From assembly GCA_905331475.1 (NCBI GenBank), contig CAJNYU010002348.1, positions 1 through 64,000 of the forward strand: 64,000 nucleotides of DNA, in the 5' to 3' direction. The DNA is from Rotaria socialis (taxonomy: Eukaryota > Rotifera > Eurotatoria > Philodinida > Philodinidae). The notes beneath the pieces were generated by a model. The model was not told the DNA's origin and ran no database searches. It was given only the letters and a program-made list of their open reading frames with translations. Positions within the stretch are counted from its first letter, which is position 1. Each line of letters begins with the position of its first letter. Below are positions 40,001 to 53,340 of this stretch, in pieces. The translations under genes were made by a program, and so were the position numbers.

Positions 40001-42799
40001 ATTACCTGTTCTTTATCAAGATATGTCAAATCGCACAGCATTAGTATTTATTTTAAGTACGGGCTCTGATCCAATGTCAAGTTTTTCGAGATTCGCGGCT
40101 GAAATGAACATGACGGCCAGGTTTGTATGATTGCACAGAGACTTTGATGGTATTCATTTGTTTCCGGAAGAATAAGATTCAAAAATGAGAATCAAATCAA
40201 ATACTAGAATGAACGTAAAGAGCTTCCATAAACAGCTCAATATTAGACTGAAAAACTTATGATAAATTTTCTTAATAATAATAATAATAATAATGATATT
40301 TCTTTAGTTACAAAGCAATATCTCTTGGTCAAGGTCAGGGTCCTGTTGCTGAAGATATGATTTCAAAATCTGTTGTTGCTGGTGAATGGGTATTCTTACA
40401 AAATTGTCATTTAGCTGCAAGTTGGATGATAAATATGGAATCGATTGTCAAAAATATTAACGAAGGTGTAACGCCATGCCACAATAATTTCCGTCTATTT
40501 CTAAGTTCGATGCCAGCAAACACTTTTCCAGTTAGTGTTTTACAGAATAGCGTCAAAGTAACAAGTGAACCACCAAAAGGTATACGTGCAAATATGAAAC
40601 GTGCTTTTATTGACCTTACGCCAACATTTTTTGAAACACATCGTAAGTTTGATTTTTAATGTTTGCTTTTTGTGCGTTTCACAGTAAAGATTTATTTTAA
40701 TGAATAGGTTTGGAAATGGATTGGAAAAAGATTGTGTTCGGTATTTGTTTCTTTCATGCAAGTTTATTAGAGCGAAAGAAATTTGGTGCATTAGGTTTTA
40801 ATATTCGTTATGAATTTAATGATGTAAGGAGTTATTTTATTTCTGATCAATAAAGAAATCTCTTTTTTTTGTTATAGAGTGATCGTGAATGTGCTTTACT
40901 AAACTTCGATATGTTCTGTAAAGATGGCGCTGTTCCATGGGATGCATTAATCTATATTACTGGTGAGATTTGTTTTTTTTTATAGGAAAATCTCTTATCT
41001 ATTTTTGTTTAATAGGGGAAATCACATATGGTGGTCGTGTAACAGACTTCTGGGATCAACGATGTCTACGTACTATTTTACGACGATTCTTTTCGCCTGA
41101 TACATTATTACCAAATTATAAATATTCTCCGTCAGGCACTTATTATTGCCCTGAACAAAAATTCCTTCAACAATATCGTGACTATATCGAACAGTTGCCA
41201 ATCAATGATAACCCGGAAATATTTGGAATGAATCCAAATGCAAATATTACATTTCAAGTAAAAACGTTTTTGGTTTTTGACAAGAATGAAATGTTTATTT
41301 ATTGCTGTTTCTTTGACTGTTTTAGACACAAGAATCGAATTATCTTGTTAATACAATTATTGATATTCAACCGCGTGTATCATCTGGTGGTGCTGGCAAA
41401 TCCAATGATGAAATTGTCTATGAATTAGCAGAAGCAATCTTAGCTAAATTACCTGAAAAACTAGATATCGAAAAAGCACCACGATCATTATTTGAACCAG
41501 ATTCAAAAGAACGTTTGAATTCCCTAACAACTGTTCTCCAACAAGAAGTTGATCGTTATAATCGTCTTTTAAATATTATTAAACTATCACTAGCTAATCA
41601 AATGAAAGCAATCAAAGGTTTAGTAGTTATGGATGACACACTAGAAAAAAGTAAGAATATTGTTTAATTCAATTATTCATTTTCGTATAGCATTTTAAAA
41701 TATGTTCTCATTACAATATGAATTTGACGAGATTGTGATAGAATTTTGAGTTTTAGTACTTTTCAATTCAAACTGATATTTAATATCCAAATTTGATTGA
41801 TAATGAGTTTCGAATCTGAATGAAGAAATGCTCAGATCAATTTAATTGGGCAACATGCTTTGACTTCGATCCATTGTTTTCTTATATGAGCTCATAAAAA
41901 ATACAGCTGCTCCAATTTACCATATAACTATTGACCTCTCGTGTTTTTTTAGTGTACACTGCTTTTCTCAATAATCAAGTGCCTGCTATTTGGACTGAGG
42001 CTGCATATCCATCATTAAAATCGCTATCATCATGGATTAAAGATTTATTATTACGTTGTGATTTTATGGCGGTAATTAACATTGTTTCGCATCTAGGAAG
42101 AAATTTTTTTTTCAAAATTTTTTCTAGCTTTGGCTTCTTCACGGTTTACCAAAATCATATTGGCTACCGGGTCTATTCTTTCCACAAGGTTTTCTAACAG
42201 GCGTTCTACAAGTTCATGCCCGTAAATACGATTTACCTATCGATGAGTTAAGCTTCCATTTTACTGTGTTACCTTATGAACGTGACCATGTCTCGTACAA
42301 TGAACTAGTTAAACGTTTAGAATACGGAAAAAAACTTGATATTGATGAACAAGTAATTTACCATTTAAAAATAATCAATTTCTTTAATACAATTTCCGCT
42401 GTTTTTAGCTGCCACAAGTTCAAGATGGTGTTATTCTGCATGGCTTATATACGGAAGCGTTCCGTTGGGATAATCAACGAAAACAAATCACTGATGCTAT
42501 TCGTGGTGAAATGATAGCAACATTACCAATGTTACATATGGAACCGAGACAAAATTATGTTGTAGATCCTACACAATATATTTCACCATTATATAAAACA
42601 GCAGCACGAGCGGGTGTTCTATCTACAACAGGTATGCGAAGAAAAGAAAGAATAAAAAGAAAATGATCAAAAACATTTTACTATTTTTAATTTAGGTCAT
42701 TCAACGAACTTTGTCGTAACAGTAAATTTACCAACTGATAAACCACAAGATTATTGGATATCGATGGGCAGTGCATTGCTCTGCCAAGTATCGGACTGA
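25063..42799 (+). CDS. DNAH6: Axonemal dynein heavy chain, DNAH6-type (single-headed inner-arm dynein)
   Basis: One gene with roughly 50 or more exons, mostly separated by introns of about 50-70 bp, fills 17.7 kb. It encodes about 4,000 aa, the normal heavy-chain length. The tail (from ATG 25063) includes [19 protein letters not shown] and the linker region. AAA1 has [20 protein letters not shown] (about 31110) and [11 protein letters not shown]2 has GPTLGGKTT (about 32410), AAA3 GETGVGKT (about 33993) and AAA4 GVGGTGKQS (about 35175). The stalk coiled coils lie at about 36030-37110, flanking the microtubule-binding region ([16 protein letters not shown], then [13 protein letters not shown]). 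AAA5 is marked by [21 protein letters not shown]. The C-terminus ends [13 protein letters not shown]...[12 protein letters not shown] 42797-42799. Motor and C-terminal wording matches DNAH6 rather than DNAH1/3/7. All four P-loops are intact, so this should be a functional ciliary motor. Its microtubule-sliding work suits a ciliated animal. Confidence 0.93.
32712..32733. repeat. TTA trinucleotide run in a DNAH6 intron
   Basis: About seven ATT/TTA units lie just upstream of the acceptor of the exon that starts with [11 protein letters not shown]. The repeat makes up much of the intron's pyrimidine tract. Confidence 0.8.
37693..38491 (+). repeat. Oversized DNAH6 intron with repeat-like insert
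   Basis: This intron is about 800 bp, whereas the gene's usual introns are near 60 bp. Its centre (about 37860-38110) has the non-random look of a dispersed repeat: a mirrored TACTC-polyA-GAGTATAC stretch, a CGGCCGTCCGT patch, and TTGAGCTGAAATTTTGTGCA, a wording often met in invertebrate interspersed repeats. No ORF or clear terminal repeats are visible. The flanking exons (LLKQTFMS / [12 protein letters not shown]) join correctly, so the gene is not disrupted. Confidence 0.45.
40273..40294. repeat. AAT trinucleotide run in a DNAH6 intron
   Basis: About seven AAT units sit close to the acceptor site of the exon that encodes [17 protein letters not shown]. Confidence 0.8.
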
Positions 42800-43084
42800 T
42801 AAACTGGATATTTCTTTTTCGTTTCGTTTTCTAGTGATTAACTATTGTGTTCCTTTTTTATATTCACTAGTAACATCATTTAGTGATCACTGATAAATAT
42901 ATATTTTTTATTTTATTCATTTGAAAAATAAAATAAATAACGTAAGAGGAAAAAAAATGATTAACTATTATGATAAGAAATATTTGTCATTCGATCCAGT
43001 TTTTGACTTTCAATTTATTGATAAAGTAGTATAAGATAGGTTGCAATAAGCAACATTTGTTTTGTACAATTATTATCGACAACA

Positions 43085-45610
43085 ATGTCGACAGAAGTAG
43101 GAAAATATTTGATTTCAATTTATTCGTATGTCATTTTTATATTTCAACTAGGAAAATGTACCTTTGTCCTCGGATGAAGAGAATAGTTCGAATAATGTAA
43201 CACTTGAACGTGTCATTGAAGAATGTGGATCGTTTGGTCGATATCAATATATGCATTTCTTTTTTCTTATTCTTTTTCCAGTAGCTACAGGAGTTTATAA
43301 TTTTTACTATGTCTTTGCCTCAGCTGAAACTTCATATCAATGCATTACACCGTATAATATTAGCCAAGGTTTTAGCCTTGAAATATCACCTTCGCAATGT
43401 TCGTATGAAATAAAAAATGTTCAGAATCAAACGATGGGTATTTTTCCATGTACAAATTGGATATACAATCCAACTATTTATGGTCGAACATTTACAGAAG
43501 AAGCCAATTTTATTTGTCAATATAGTTTTTATCATTCATTACTGGCAACAACGTTACAAATTGGTGCTATGTTCACTTTTTTTACGGGACGACTCACAGA
43601 TTGGATAGGTCGTCGTTGTTCATTGAGATTACTTGTTGGTCAATTATTAGTTACTTCTTTGATTACTCAAGGACTTTTACAATTTGTACCGATGTCAAGA
43701 AATCATAAGTAAGCAATAATGGTTCTAAATTTAAGGGACACGATATATATATATATAGAATAATTCTATACATGTATCAGAATTTGAAGCAGACCTATTG
43801 TCACTAAGGTTTACCTGCTTATCATTTTCTTCCAATATATGCACGATAGCATATAACAAAAAAAAATGATATGTTTATGCTTGCCAAGTTGTTGTACTTG
43901 TCAAATGTCAAACGAAATGACGTTCACATTTCATTACATCGAGATTTTTATATTATGCAGGTATTGACAGATGCAATTTTATTGTAAATTAAACATTTAT
44001 GAATCCAATAATAGCGATCTGTAGAACAATAAAAAGAAAGTAAGCTAAAAGGAGATCTAGTCTTGTTCAGTCATATTTTGAATGGATATGTCTGATATTG
44101 AATATTGTTATCACGAAAAGAGCAATACTATACAAGCACTAAACTTAAAGTAGAACAAGACTATTCAATGTCGACTAAATGAACTAAGATTGAAAAATGA
44201 GTGTAATCAATATTCATTTTAAAGTTGACTCTACTTCATGTGTTGTCTAGAAATCTAATCAATTGAACAAGTATATGTCCACAAAAATTCTTCTACCTGT
44301 GATACGATGAGCATATGTATATGGAAAACTTAAACAAAGCCTTTGATTCGTGCTAGCATTCTATTCAAGGCACTAACCAATCGATTCATTTATTTAATCA
44401 TTATACATATACACTTATATATATATATATTTCGATGCCTTTGAAAATTCTCTGAGACCAACTCATGTTTCAAAAGAAAATTTTCTAAAAGTTTTACTAT
44501 AATTTATCCTTTTATATTTCATTTAGATTCATTTTAGTTCTCATCAGTCAATTTTCAGCTGGTATCGACACATATATAGCGTCGTTTATTCTAATTTTAG
44601 AGCTCACTACATCATCTCATGCTGCTTTTACAGGGAATTTAGCTCTGGTTGCATATTCTGTTGGTGAAGTCATAGTAACTGGTATGGCGTATATTTGTCA
44701 ACATTGGCTTTTACTTAAATGGGCTATGACTTTATATATGCTTGCTCTTGTACCGTATCTTATTTTTGTACCTGAATCTCCACATTGGTTATTAACAAAA
44801 CATCGTTATGCTGAATTGAAACAAGTTTTACGTCAAATGGCTCAAACTAATCGACGATCTGACTCCCGATGGTTAATATATTATCAATATCTTATTGATA
44901 ATCATCGAAAACAAAAATATCTTAATCAAAAAAATAAAGTTAAATTATCATTTCTGTCTAAATCACGTCGATTTTTAACACATGTACCAACAATGAGCAA
45001 ATTATTTATATCAGGTTTTCTTGGATTTGTAACATTACTTCTTTATTTCAAAGTATCTTTTGGTCTTGGAACCATGAAAGAAATCAATCTCTATTTAAAT
45101 ATGATTATTGGTGCTATCGTTGAAGCTATTGGCTACATAGCTTCTAGTCTTTTGATGATACGATATGGTCGAAAACCAATATTTATAGTTTTTCTTATAT
45201 TAACTATTATTTATTTACTATTGACACCATTAGCATCTCATCTGAATCATACTATTATTATAATTGTTGCTCAACTGGGAAAATTTGCAATAAGTGGAGC
45301 AGTTGGTGTTACATATATATTTGTACCAGAATTATTTCCAACAACGATTCGTGCTACTGGTATGGGTTTTTTTGCTCTTCTTAGTCGTTTTGGCTCTAGT
45401 GTGGCACCAATTATTGATACTTCAATTAGTCGCAATACTTCATTTGTCACTTATATAAATTATATCTATGCATTATTAACTATTATTTGTGTCTTATTAA
45501 CATTACTATTACCTGAAACGCGAAATATTCCATTGACCGATAAAATAAACTATAATAGTAATCGAAACGAAAAAGCTCCATCTAAAACACAATCAATAAC
45601 TCGCACATAA
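43085..45610 (+). CDS. SLC22-like organic ion transporter (major facilitator superfamily)
   Basis: Three exons, 43085-43096 (only MSTE), 43152-43708 and 44527-45610, join in phase and give 550 aa, typical for SLC22. Segment 1 is followed by a large extracellular loop with several cysteines and N-glycosylation sites (FFFLILFPVATGVYNFYY, then ...ISPSQCSY...FPCTNW). The MFS motif A variant GRLTDWIGRR follows TM2. LVPYLIFVPESPHWLLTKHR precedes the central cytoplasmic loop. PELFPTTIRATGMG and LLPETRNIPL are the usual C-terminal SLC22 signatures. The family carries organic cations, anions or carnitine across the plasma membrane; substrate class cannot be read from this sequence. The tiny first exon makes the start less certain; an ATG is supported by phase and splice sites. 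The second intron is 818 bp, contains AT repeats and has no visible insert boundaries. Confidence 0.9.
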
Positions 45611-47026
45611 ATGATTATAATTGCTAAATAATTTATAATATATATTTTGAAAGAGAAAAAAAAGGAACAAACGTACTATTTTCTTATTTTCTCTCTTTAA
45701 AAAAAATAGAAGAAAAAATGAGCAAATAACTTTAACGCATTGTCTGTCTATCCGACACACAATCAGGAAACGGATCTGTTTCCGTTTGGTTTCACACAAC
45801 AAACTTGACCCTATATATAGATATATAGATATATATATGATAGAGGATTTTAATTACATAGAACAGAAAGAAAAAAATGATATCGCAATTAGACAGGGAA
45901 TCATTTTTTCACCTTAGTTGAAAATAATGTGAACAAAAAGTTAATAGAATTCGAATTGTATTTTCATTCGATTACATATATAAATCGGCATTGTGACAGC
46001 TACATCAGTAAGTAAACAAAAACTTGAGATGATGATTTCTTCGTTCAATTGTCAATGCTGATTTTCTGTTTAGCTTCCTCGTGTTCTTCGCATTGATTTA
46101 AACATGACATAATCACATGGAAAATATCCAAAGAGGCCATATAAAAAAAAAGAAAGCGGAACACTTTGGCTCTTCTCTCTTTGTTCTCCTCGATGTCTAT
46201 TAGCATTTTACACGTCGTTCTCTAGTATTTTTTCATCACCCTGCAAAAAAACATAGTGAACTGCAATAGCTATATGATTCTTAATGAATTCAGTTCTTCT
46301 TTGCACATCATCACAAGTCAAGTAGATGCGATCGTGATTATATATCTTATTTTATGTTTTTCTTATAGAAGAACCTTCGGGTTTTGATTATTCTAAAAGA
46401 TAGTGTCTTTTAATAAATCATCTTTCTTTTGTTTTTGTTTTTTCCTTTTTTATTTTTGATTATTTTTCATACTGGTGATAATCAAATTTGTACAAAATCA
46501 AAATTTGGTAAGTACCAAATGATTTTCTACAATGTAAATGTTCATCATAGAGATCAACAGATGTCGCTAATATATGAAAATTATTTTCAGTCTTTCTAAA
46601 TAAACTTTAAATTCAATTCTCTATTTAATTATCTGTAATTTAATCTAAAATAGCATCTATATCAATTGTAAAATTACTCACTGAATGATAGCAACCAATC
46701 GAAGACGATCACCGATGATTTATATCTGTTTCGTGCATTTTGTTCGCCCTTTTATGTTCTTTCATTTATTTAAAGGAGACTTTTTGAGTTTTTCCCTTTG
46801 CTCACGAGATACTGCACATTAGTAGTATTCATAGCATAATAACAATAGACATAAATAAAAAATCTTTTCTTCCCATTATTAAATTTCTCACTCTACAAAT
46901 TTTCATCGCATCAAAAAAAGTACTCTTATCGTCATGAGTGATGACGATTAGACACAAAATGCTCTTCAAAGTAAGCATCAATAAAAATAAGACATATGTT
47001 TATGTAATTATTCATGTTTAGATGTT
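45611..47026. other. Intergenic region between SLC22-like and CLC genes
   Basis: This 1.4-kb AT-rich stretch has an ATAG/TATA-rich patch at about 45812-45838. No plus-strand gene is visible; the ORF at 45593-45802 (-) is antisense to the SLC22 3' end and looks like chance. The promoter of the CLC gene is expected near 46900-47020. Confidence 0.45.
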
Positions 47027-50000
47027 ATGAACGAAAAGAAATATCTCTTGGTCGACTTTGACATGAATAAAGAATACAATACTGTACGCACAACGTCCAG
47101 TAAGTGATTTTAACTTTGCTCTACATATATTGTATTGATTTTTACAGTAAAAAATGAATCGAAGCATTCATAAAGTTCTTTTTCTTTCTTTTATTAGGTT
47201 CTGAAGCACCAGGTAATCGAGCTAGAATTGCAAATACAGAACAAATCTATACAAAAAAAAGAATAAAACTTATTTTTATTTGTTATTTTATTTTTTGTAG
47301 TAAATAGACTAGAAGAAGTGCGCATGTAGATTAGCGCTAGCGCAAGAGAAACCCCGCATTGCTCAATTGAATACTGATTGATTTTTATATTAATTATAAT
47401 TGCCTTTGTTATAGACGAGCAACCATTCCTTCCCATTAATCCATTCGCCGAACCCATCACAACAATGTCTACAACAAATCCAATTCGTCCTGGTGATGAC
47501 GATATGATTGATATTGATTTCCAAAATGCGACTACCGATAGATCATCTAGTAGGCTTTTAAAAAATACAACAATTTGTTGTTATATATTTTATTCATAGA
47601 TGGTGTAATGAATGTTGACCTAGTAAATACACATTATGATGATTTTCAAACCATAGATTGGCTAAAAGATTTAATGCGTGATCGTTTTCGACATCGTCTA
47701 TTACGTACTAAATCTTATCAATCGCTTTTTAATAAACTTTTAATGTATCATGATGCATGGTCTGGTTGGCTATGTGTATTACTTGTTGGCTTAAGCGCTG
47801 GCGTTATTGCCGCTGTTATCGATATAGGAACAAATTGGATATCACATTTAAAACAGGGCATATGCCTTAATGCCTTTTGGCTTAACCGAGAACAATGCTG
47901 TATGTATTTTGAAATAGAGGGAACTGACAAGGACGATATTCACGATTATCGAAACCCTATGTTCGCTGTTAGTCATAGAATAGAAAAATTTAACCTTTCA
48001 TTGGCATATACGTACTTCATGATTGTTAACCGTAATCATCCGGTGTGATTCATAGATCGCGAACGCGACTAAGCAACTTATTCTTGTTATTATTCAATTT
48101 GTTGACTAAATATTTCATTAGATTTAAACAATTGTATAGAAAAAAACAAAAACTTTTGATCCTATGATTGATACTACTCTTGCCTAGATTGTTGAATCTT
48201 TAAGTAGAATATATATATATGAGTAATATCATTTCATTGTTTATCTAGCAGAGCTTCCGATTGCTTTTTAAGGTTGAAAAAAACCTACAATGCATCTTTA
48301 TTTGACTTTCTATTCTTCGTATGATTGCTTACGATAATCAAGCCTACAATTTCTTATCTACACTAATTTCCCACGAGACTAAAACAACGTTTTAATCCAA
48401 ATTAAAGTTTTTCAGGATTTGTAATAACCTTCATGATGTCATTAAACAATATTATTTATTCAGGTTGGGCATCACGAGAACTTCAATACGATAATGTAAA
48501 TTCCGAAGAATGCCCCGAGGTAAGATGAACTTAATGAAAATACAGGCATCACAATTTTGTTTTCTTGATTTCAGTGGTTTACTTGGCCACAAGTATTTGG
48601 CACATACAGAAAAGGACCTGGGGAATATTTACTATCTTATATTATGTACATATTTTGGTCGACGATTTTTGCAACCTTTGCGGTTCTTCTAGTCAAAGTA
48701 TTTGCACCATATGCATGTGGAAGCGGTATTCCAGAAGTAAGACCAAAAAAAGTCAGCTTTGGTTTATTTATTTTTCTCTTTAATATAGATTAAGACAATA
48801 TTAGGTGGTTTTATCATACGAGGATATTTGGGTAAATGGACTCTATTGATAAAAAGCATTGGCATGGTAAGTTTTGATTTTATTTTAATCGAAAATTTAT
48901 TTATACGAAAATTCTCATTGTAGATGTGTGCTACAAGTGCTGGCCTTATATTGGGCAAAGAAGGGCCATTTGTTCATATTGCTTGTTGTTGCGGCAACAT
49001 ATTTTCATATCTTTTTCCAAAATATGGTCGAAATGAAGCGAAAAAACGAGAAATTCTATCTGCAGCTGCTGCAGCTGGTGTTTCAGTTGCATTTGGTGCA
49101 CCGATCGGTAAATAAGATTTGAATTAATTTTCGAGAAAATAATTTTGTATTTTAAAATTTTAGGTGGTGTTTTATTCAGTTTAGAAGAAGTATCATACTA
49201 TTTCCCGTATAAAACATTATGGCGTTCATTTTTTTGTGCCATGGTTGGTGCACTTGTTGTTCGATCGATAAATCCATATGGCAATGGACATGATATTCAA
49301 TTTAGTATTGATTACTCGGTACCATGGTCATCATTTGAACTATTACCATTTATTTTATTGGGCATTCTTGGGGTACGACGAATAGATGGCGATAAAATAA
49401 ATTCATTTTTTTCTTGAAATTTAGGGTTTATGGGGCGCTTTTTTTATTAAAACCAATGTTTGGTGGTGTCGCTTTCGAAAAAATTCACGACTTGGACAAT
49501 ATACAATAATTGAAGTAAGTCAGCCATTATATAAATAGAGTTAGTCTTATGAGGGAACTAACTAGGCACGTACTCACATTTTTCATATCCTATTCAACTG
49601 AACGCGATTCATACACATGACCCTTTGGAACTGTCTTACTCAATTATAGAGTCAAATTTCATACATACGTAGACACGACAATCCATAGGGTATTATGAAA
49701 GTTTCAGTCAGAAAAAATATTCTATTTACGATATAATTCTATTTTTCTTCAAAAGATTATTCTGAAGATAATTAGTTATAAAATGAATTATTTCAAGATA
49801 TGTAGTTTATTCCAAACGAGGATGATGATAGAATTCAAGTTTTGATACAAATTTTTATTACTATTTAGGTTGTTTGCCTTGCAATAATTACTGCTACTAT
49901 TATCTATCCAAATCCATATACACGTATGTCAATGTCAGAATTAATAAAACGTCTAGTTAGCCAATGTCGTGTCGAAGATATGATTGATCTCTGGTAAAAG

Positions 50001-52109
50001 AAAACACGAAGAATTGTTTTCAAATATTGAATATTTTATTTTACTAGTGATTATCCAAGTGCTCAATTTCATAATGGTAAAATAAAAGGCTCTATAGGCT
50101 TAGCTGGTTCTGGTGTTCATCAAGCTATATGGAAATTATTTTTTGCTCTTATTGTTCAAGTTATACTTGTAACATTTACTATCGGTGTTAAAGTTCCATC
50201 AGGTTTAATTATTCCATCAATGTCAATAGGAGCTATAACAGGCCGTATAATTGGTATTATAACAGAACAATTAGCTATACAAAATCCATCATTTATTCTT
50301 TTTCGTCACGATTGTAGTAAAGGTAGAAATAAACATTGTTTTTACAATTTTGATTGTTTTTTATTTAATTTTTTAAAGACGAAAATTGTGTTACACCAGC
50401 TTTATATGCTATTGTTGGTGCATGTGCCTTTTTGGGTGGTGTTAGTAAAATGACGGTATCACTTGTTGTTATTATGTTTGAATTAACAGGTGGCTTAAAT
50501 TATATTGTTCCATTAATGGCAGCGGCAATGACAGCTAAATGGATTGGTGATGGTTTTGTACGTGGTGGTATTTATGATGCACATATTGAATTGAATGGTT
50601 ATCCATTTTTGGATAACAAAGAAGAATTTAATTTTACAACTTCCGCAGCAGATGTTGTGCGTCCAAGGTAATTTTTATTTGTTTTCATTTTAGAAACCAA
50701 TAAAATATTTATTCCGTATTTTAATAGACCTGAACAATCCTTACTATTAGCTTATTTAACACAATCTGGTATGACATTTTTGGAAGTAGAAAATCTATTA
50801 AAAGAAACAACGCATACGTCGTATCCTGTGGTTATTTCACGTGATCAACCGTATCTAGTTGGACAAATATTAAGACGTGACCTACAAATTGCCCTCAGTA
50901 TGTATTTTTACGAACTAGAAAAGCTTTATAGTTGAATTAATCATAGAACGGCGGTTACTAATATGATGTAAGAATGAGTTTTTGAATGACATATAAAGCC
51001 GGAAATGAGACATTTACATACTTGCAAAAACAAGTGTTCTTGAATTAAAACCTGACTTTTTCACTCCTATATATATATAGTTTAAAAATCACTAGTATTG
51101 ATTTAAGTTTTATCATATGCAATAATCAGTTTTGATTTCTATATATTCTAGTGAATAAATTATTTAAAATACAGCCGTAAATGCTATTTGTCGGAGTAAT
51201 CGCTCTTATAAAAGTTTGTAGGATTAACATTACGTGCTAATACCATACTCCACCTTATGCTCATTATTGAAGTATTTATTCATTCAGCAATTAGTGGAAT
51301 ATTCAATTTTTTATAATTGAGTAAAGAAAATTAGTGCTATCATTGTTTTCAAATATATGAATCTGTACTCAGATTGTATTTAGCGTTTAATATATAGTTT
51401 CTTATAGTAATCGAGATTCTGCACAAAAATTACGCACTTTATCTATCTCATGGCTTATATTTTCAAATGGGTAGTGTCTACGCATGAATAAAAAGAATAG
51501 TAAAGCAGGGTGTAAAAAGTTAATAGTTAATAGAATTGAAAAGTGATGCAAAGAAACAAGACAAAAGCATCCTTGAAAAGTGGATTCTGGATGTTGAGAC
51601 TCTATTGAACTATGTCAAAGATAAGAATGAATCTTTAAATTTAGAATCACAAAAAATGCAACGTTTTCGTCTTTCATCTAATGTTATTCAATTTACATCA
51701 TCATCAGAAGCAGCAGTAAATTCTGACTATGAAGTTGACAATCAAAACGAGCCACGCTTCACAACAAGTTCAGAAGTTATTCGCATTGGCAATTTACTTG
51801 ACCAGGTTTTTCCTTCTTCAAAAATAGGAGATGTTTTTTTTTGTCATAACGATATTGTTTTCAGGCACCAATTATTGTTACTGATCAAACTCCAATGGAA
51901 ACAGTTATTGATCTATTCCGTAAATTAGGCCTTCGACAAGCTTTTGTAACACGAAATGGGTATGTATTACGTTTAATCATCTTGTTACTTAATTTCATCT
52001 GTTCGATTTATTTAGACGATTACGAGGAACCATAACTAAAAAAGATATTCTTCGACATATCCAACAATTAAATTCTCGTAATACCGAAACAACGTATTAT
52101 GACAGCTAA
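47027..52109 (+). CDS. CLC-type chloride/proton exchanger, CLC-3/4/5 branch
   Basis: The gene starts at ATG 47027 ([20 protein letters not shown]). Small exons near 47207 and 47415 follow in phase, and the gene ends at TAA 52107-52109. The body follows animal CLC-3/4/5 from [16 protein letters not shown] onward: [26 protein letters not shown]...EQCC, then after a ~560-bp intron [18 protein letters not shown], and [12 protein letters not shown]. The selectivity segments are intact: GSGIP, GKEGP with the gating glutamate, and [21 protein letters not shown] carries the proton-glutamate position, so exchange rather than channel behaviour is expected. Two C-terminal CBS domains follow ([13 protein letters not shown]..., and [27 protein letters not shown] to [13 protein letters not shown]), split by a 636-bp intron at 50898-51533. 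The family acidifies endosomes and lysosomes. A polyadenylation AATAAA lies just after the stop. Confidence 0.93.
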
Positions 52110-52986
52110 AATAAATCTATCTGTTTCTTTTTTCACTTATCACAGTGAGATCGTATAACAGTTCTTCTCTCTGTCTATCTCATATTCTATATATATTTTT
52201 TTCTTATTGCTGTTATCAAACGACCTGAATATGCGACGCCTAGGAAAACAAACCAAAATAAAAATGACTCCGAGTTTTTCTTCTCTCCTGTGTTTGATAT
52301 TAATATATATATATATTATAAGAAAAGTCTCAGAAAACAATATAAAATCAGAAAACTATTTTTTTTGTTTTCCCTAAGTTCGTTTTTTTTATGTTATTAA
52401 TTTTTGTTGTTTTCGTCTTGTTCACGTATACGCACCGTTATCTACTTCTGCTTTTCTCGTTTTTTTTTCAAATCAATTGCCGCTTTATATGGTTCACTTT
52501 CCAGAAAACAAAATGCCTGTTTCTTACAAAGATTGCATTCATGGCCAAAAAAACGAATAAAATGATAAAGAAAGAAATTCTATTCAAACCAAAGGATTTC
52601 ATTTATTTATTTTTTGCTGAATAGAAATTAAATCGAATGTAATCATAAATTGGATTTGATAGAATAAAACTTGAGACCTATTGAATAGAATATAGAAGTT
52701 GTAATTCATCATTATATGTATTAATCCCTGAGTCTCTCTTGGAAAATGATTGCATAATTCCCATTTGCAATTTATGCGAGTCTTAGATTAAATCAATACA
52801 AAATGATGACATGAAGATTTAATCACACAGAAGACTAGTTATATTCATAGAAATTCGAAACCTTGAGATCTAATCAATACGATTGACTAATGTTAAAAGA
52901 TATACGAAGAATAACCATGGAATCTTTCTGTTTTCTAGATATTCAGTTAGATTTCTCGACATTCATTTATTCGATCTGATTCACAG
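52110..52986. other. Intergenic region between CLC gene and COX17
   Basis: About 880 bp of AT-rich sequence contains a TA run near 52302-52315. Overlapping chance ORFs at 52140-52340 (-) and 52391-52624 (+) are low-complexity and unrecognised. The COX17 promoter should lie at the right end. Confidence 0.45.
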
Positions 52987-53223
52987 ATGGGTTCAAATCA
53001 AGCTAAAAGTCAACCAATCATAACTCCTGTTGCTGATAAAAATCTTTCATCACAACCAACCGCTGAAAGTGGTGAAATAAAGCCAAAATGCAAAGCTTGT
53101 TGTGCGTGTCCAGAAACGAAAACAATACGTGATGAATGTGTAGTCATAAACGGACAAGAAAATTGTTCAAAAGAAATCGAAGCTCATCTCGCATGCATGC
53201 GAGCAGCTGGATTCAACATCTAG
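52987..53223 (+). CDS. COX17: COX17, mitochondrial copper chaperone for cytochrome c oxidase
   Basis: This single-exon frame of 78 aa starts MGSNQAKSQP and ends MRAAGFNI. COX17 hands Cu(I) to SCO1 and COX11 in the intermembrane space for cytochrome c oxidase assembly. The diagnostic copper motif is CKACCAC, with the Cys-Cys pair at residues 38-39. The twin CX9C helices are exact: Cys41-Cys51 and Cys60-Cys70, each with nine residues between. They are followed by EAHLACMRAAGF, close to the animal consensus. The N-terminal ~30 residues are polar and longer than in human COX17 (63 aa). An AATAAA-rich tail is found at 53290-53300. The stop lies 118 bp from the convergent stop of the next gene. Confidence 0.96.
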   Translation: MGSNQAKSQPIITPVADKNLSSQPTAESGEIKPKCKACCACPETKTIRDECVVINGQENCSKEIEAHLACMRAAGFNI

Positions 53224-53340
53224 AATATCTTTTCTTTCATTGACCTATATTTTTTATTCATGCAAATCCGTTTTTTTTTAGTTTTGCAAAAATAAATAAA
53301 AACAAAAAAAATTTCCATTCATTTACTAATTAGTGAAACA

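Noticed and set aside
43164..43712. SLC22-like protein starting at the TTG at 43164
   Set aside because: A non-ATG start is unnecessary: ATG 43085 plus a 55-bp intron gives an in-phase N-terminus.
47575..48048. Reading the CLC exon through to a stop at 48048, which would truncate the protein
   Set aside because: A consensus GTATGT donor at 47900 and an acceptor just before 48465 restore EQCCWASREL, as in CLC-3/4/5; the read-through tail is intronic.
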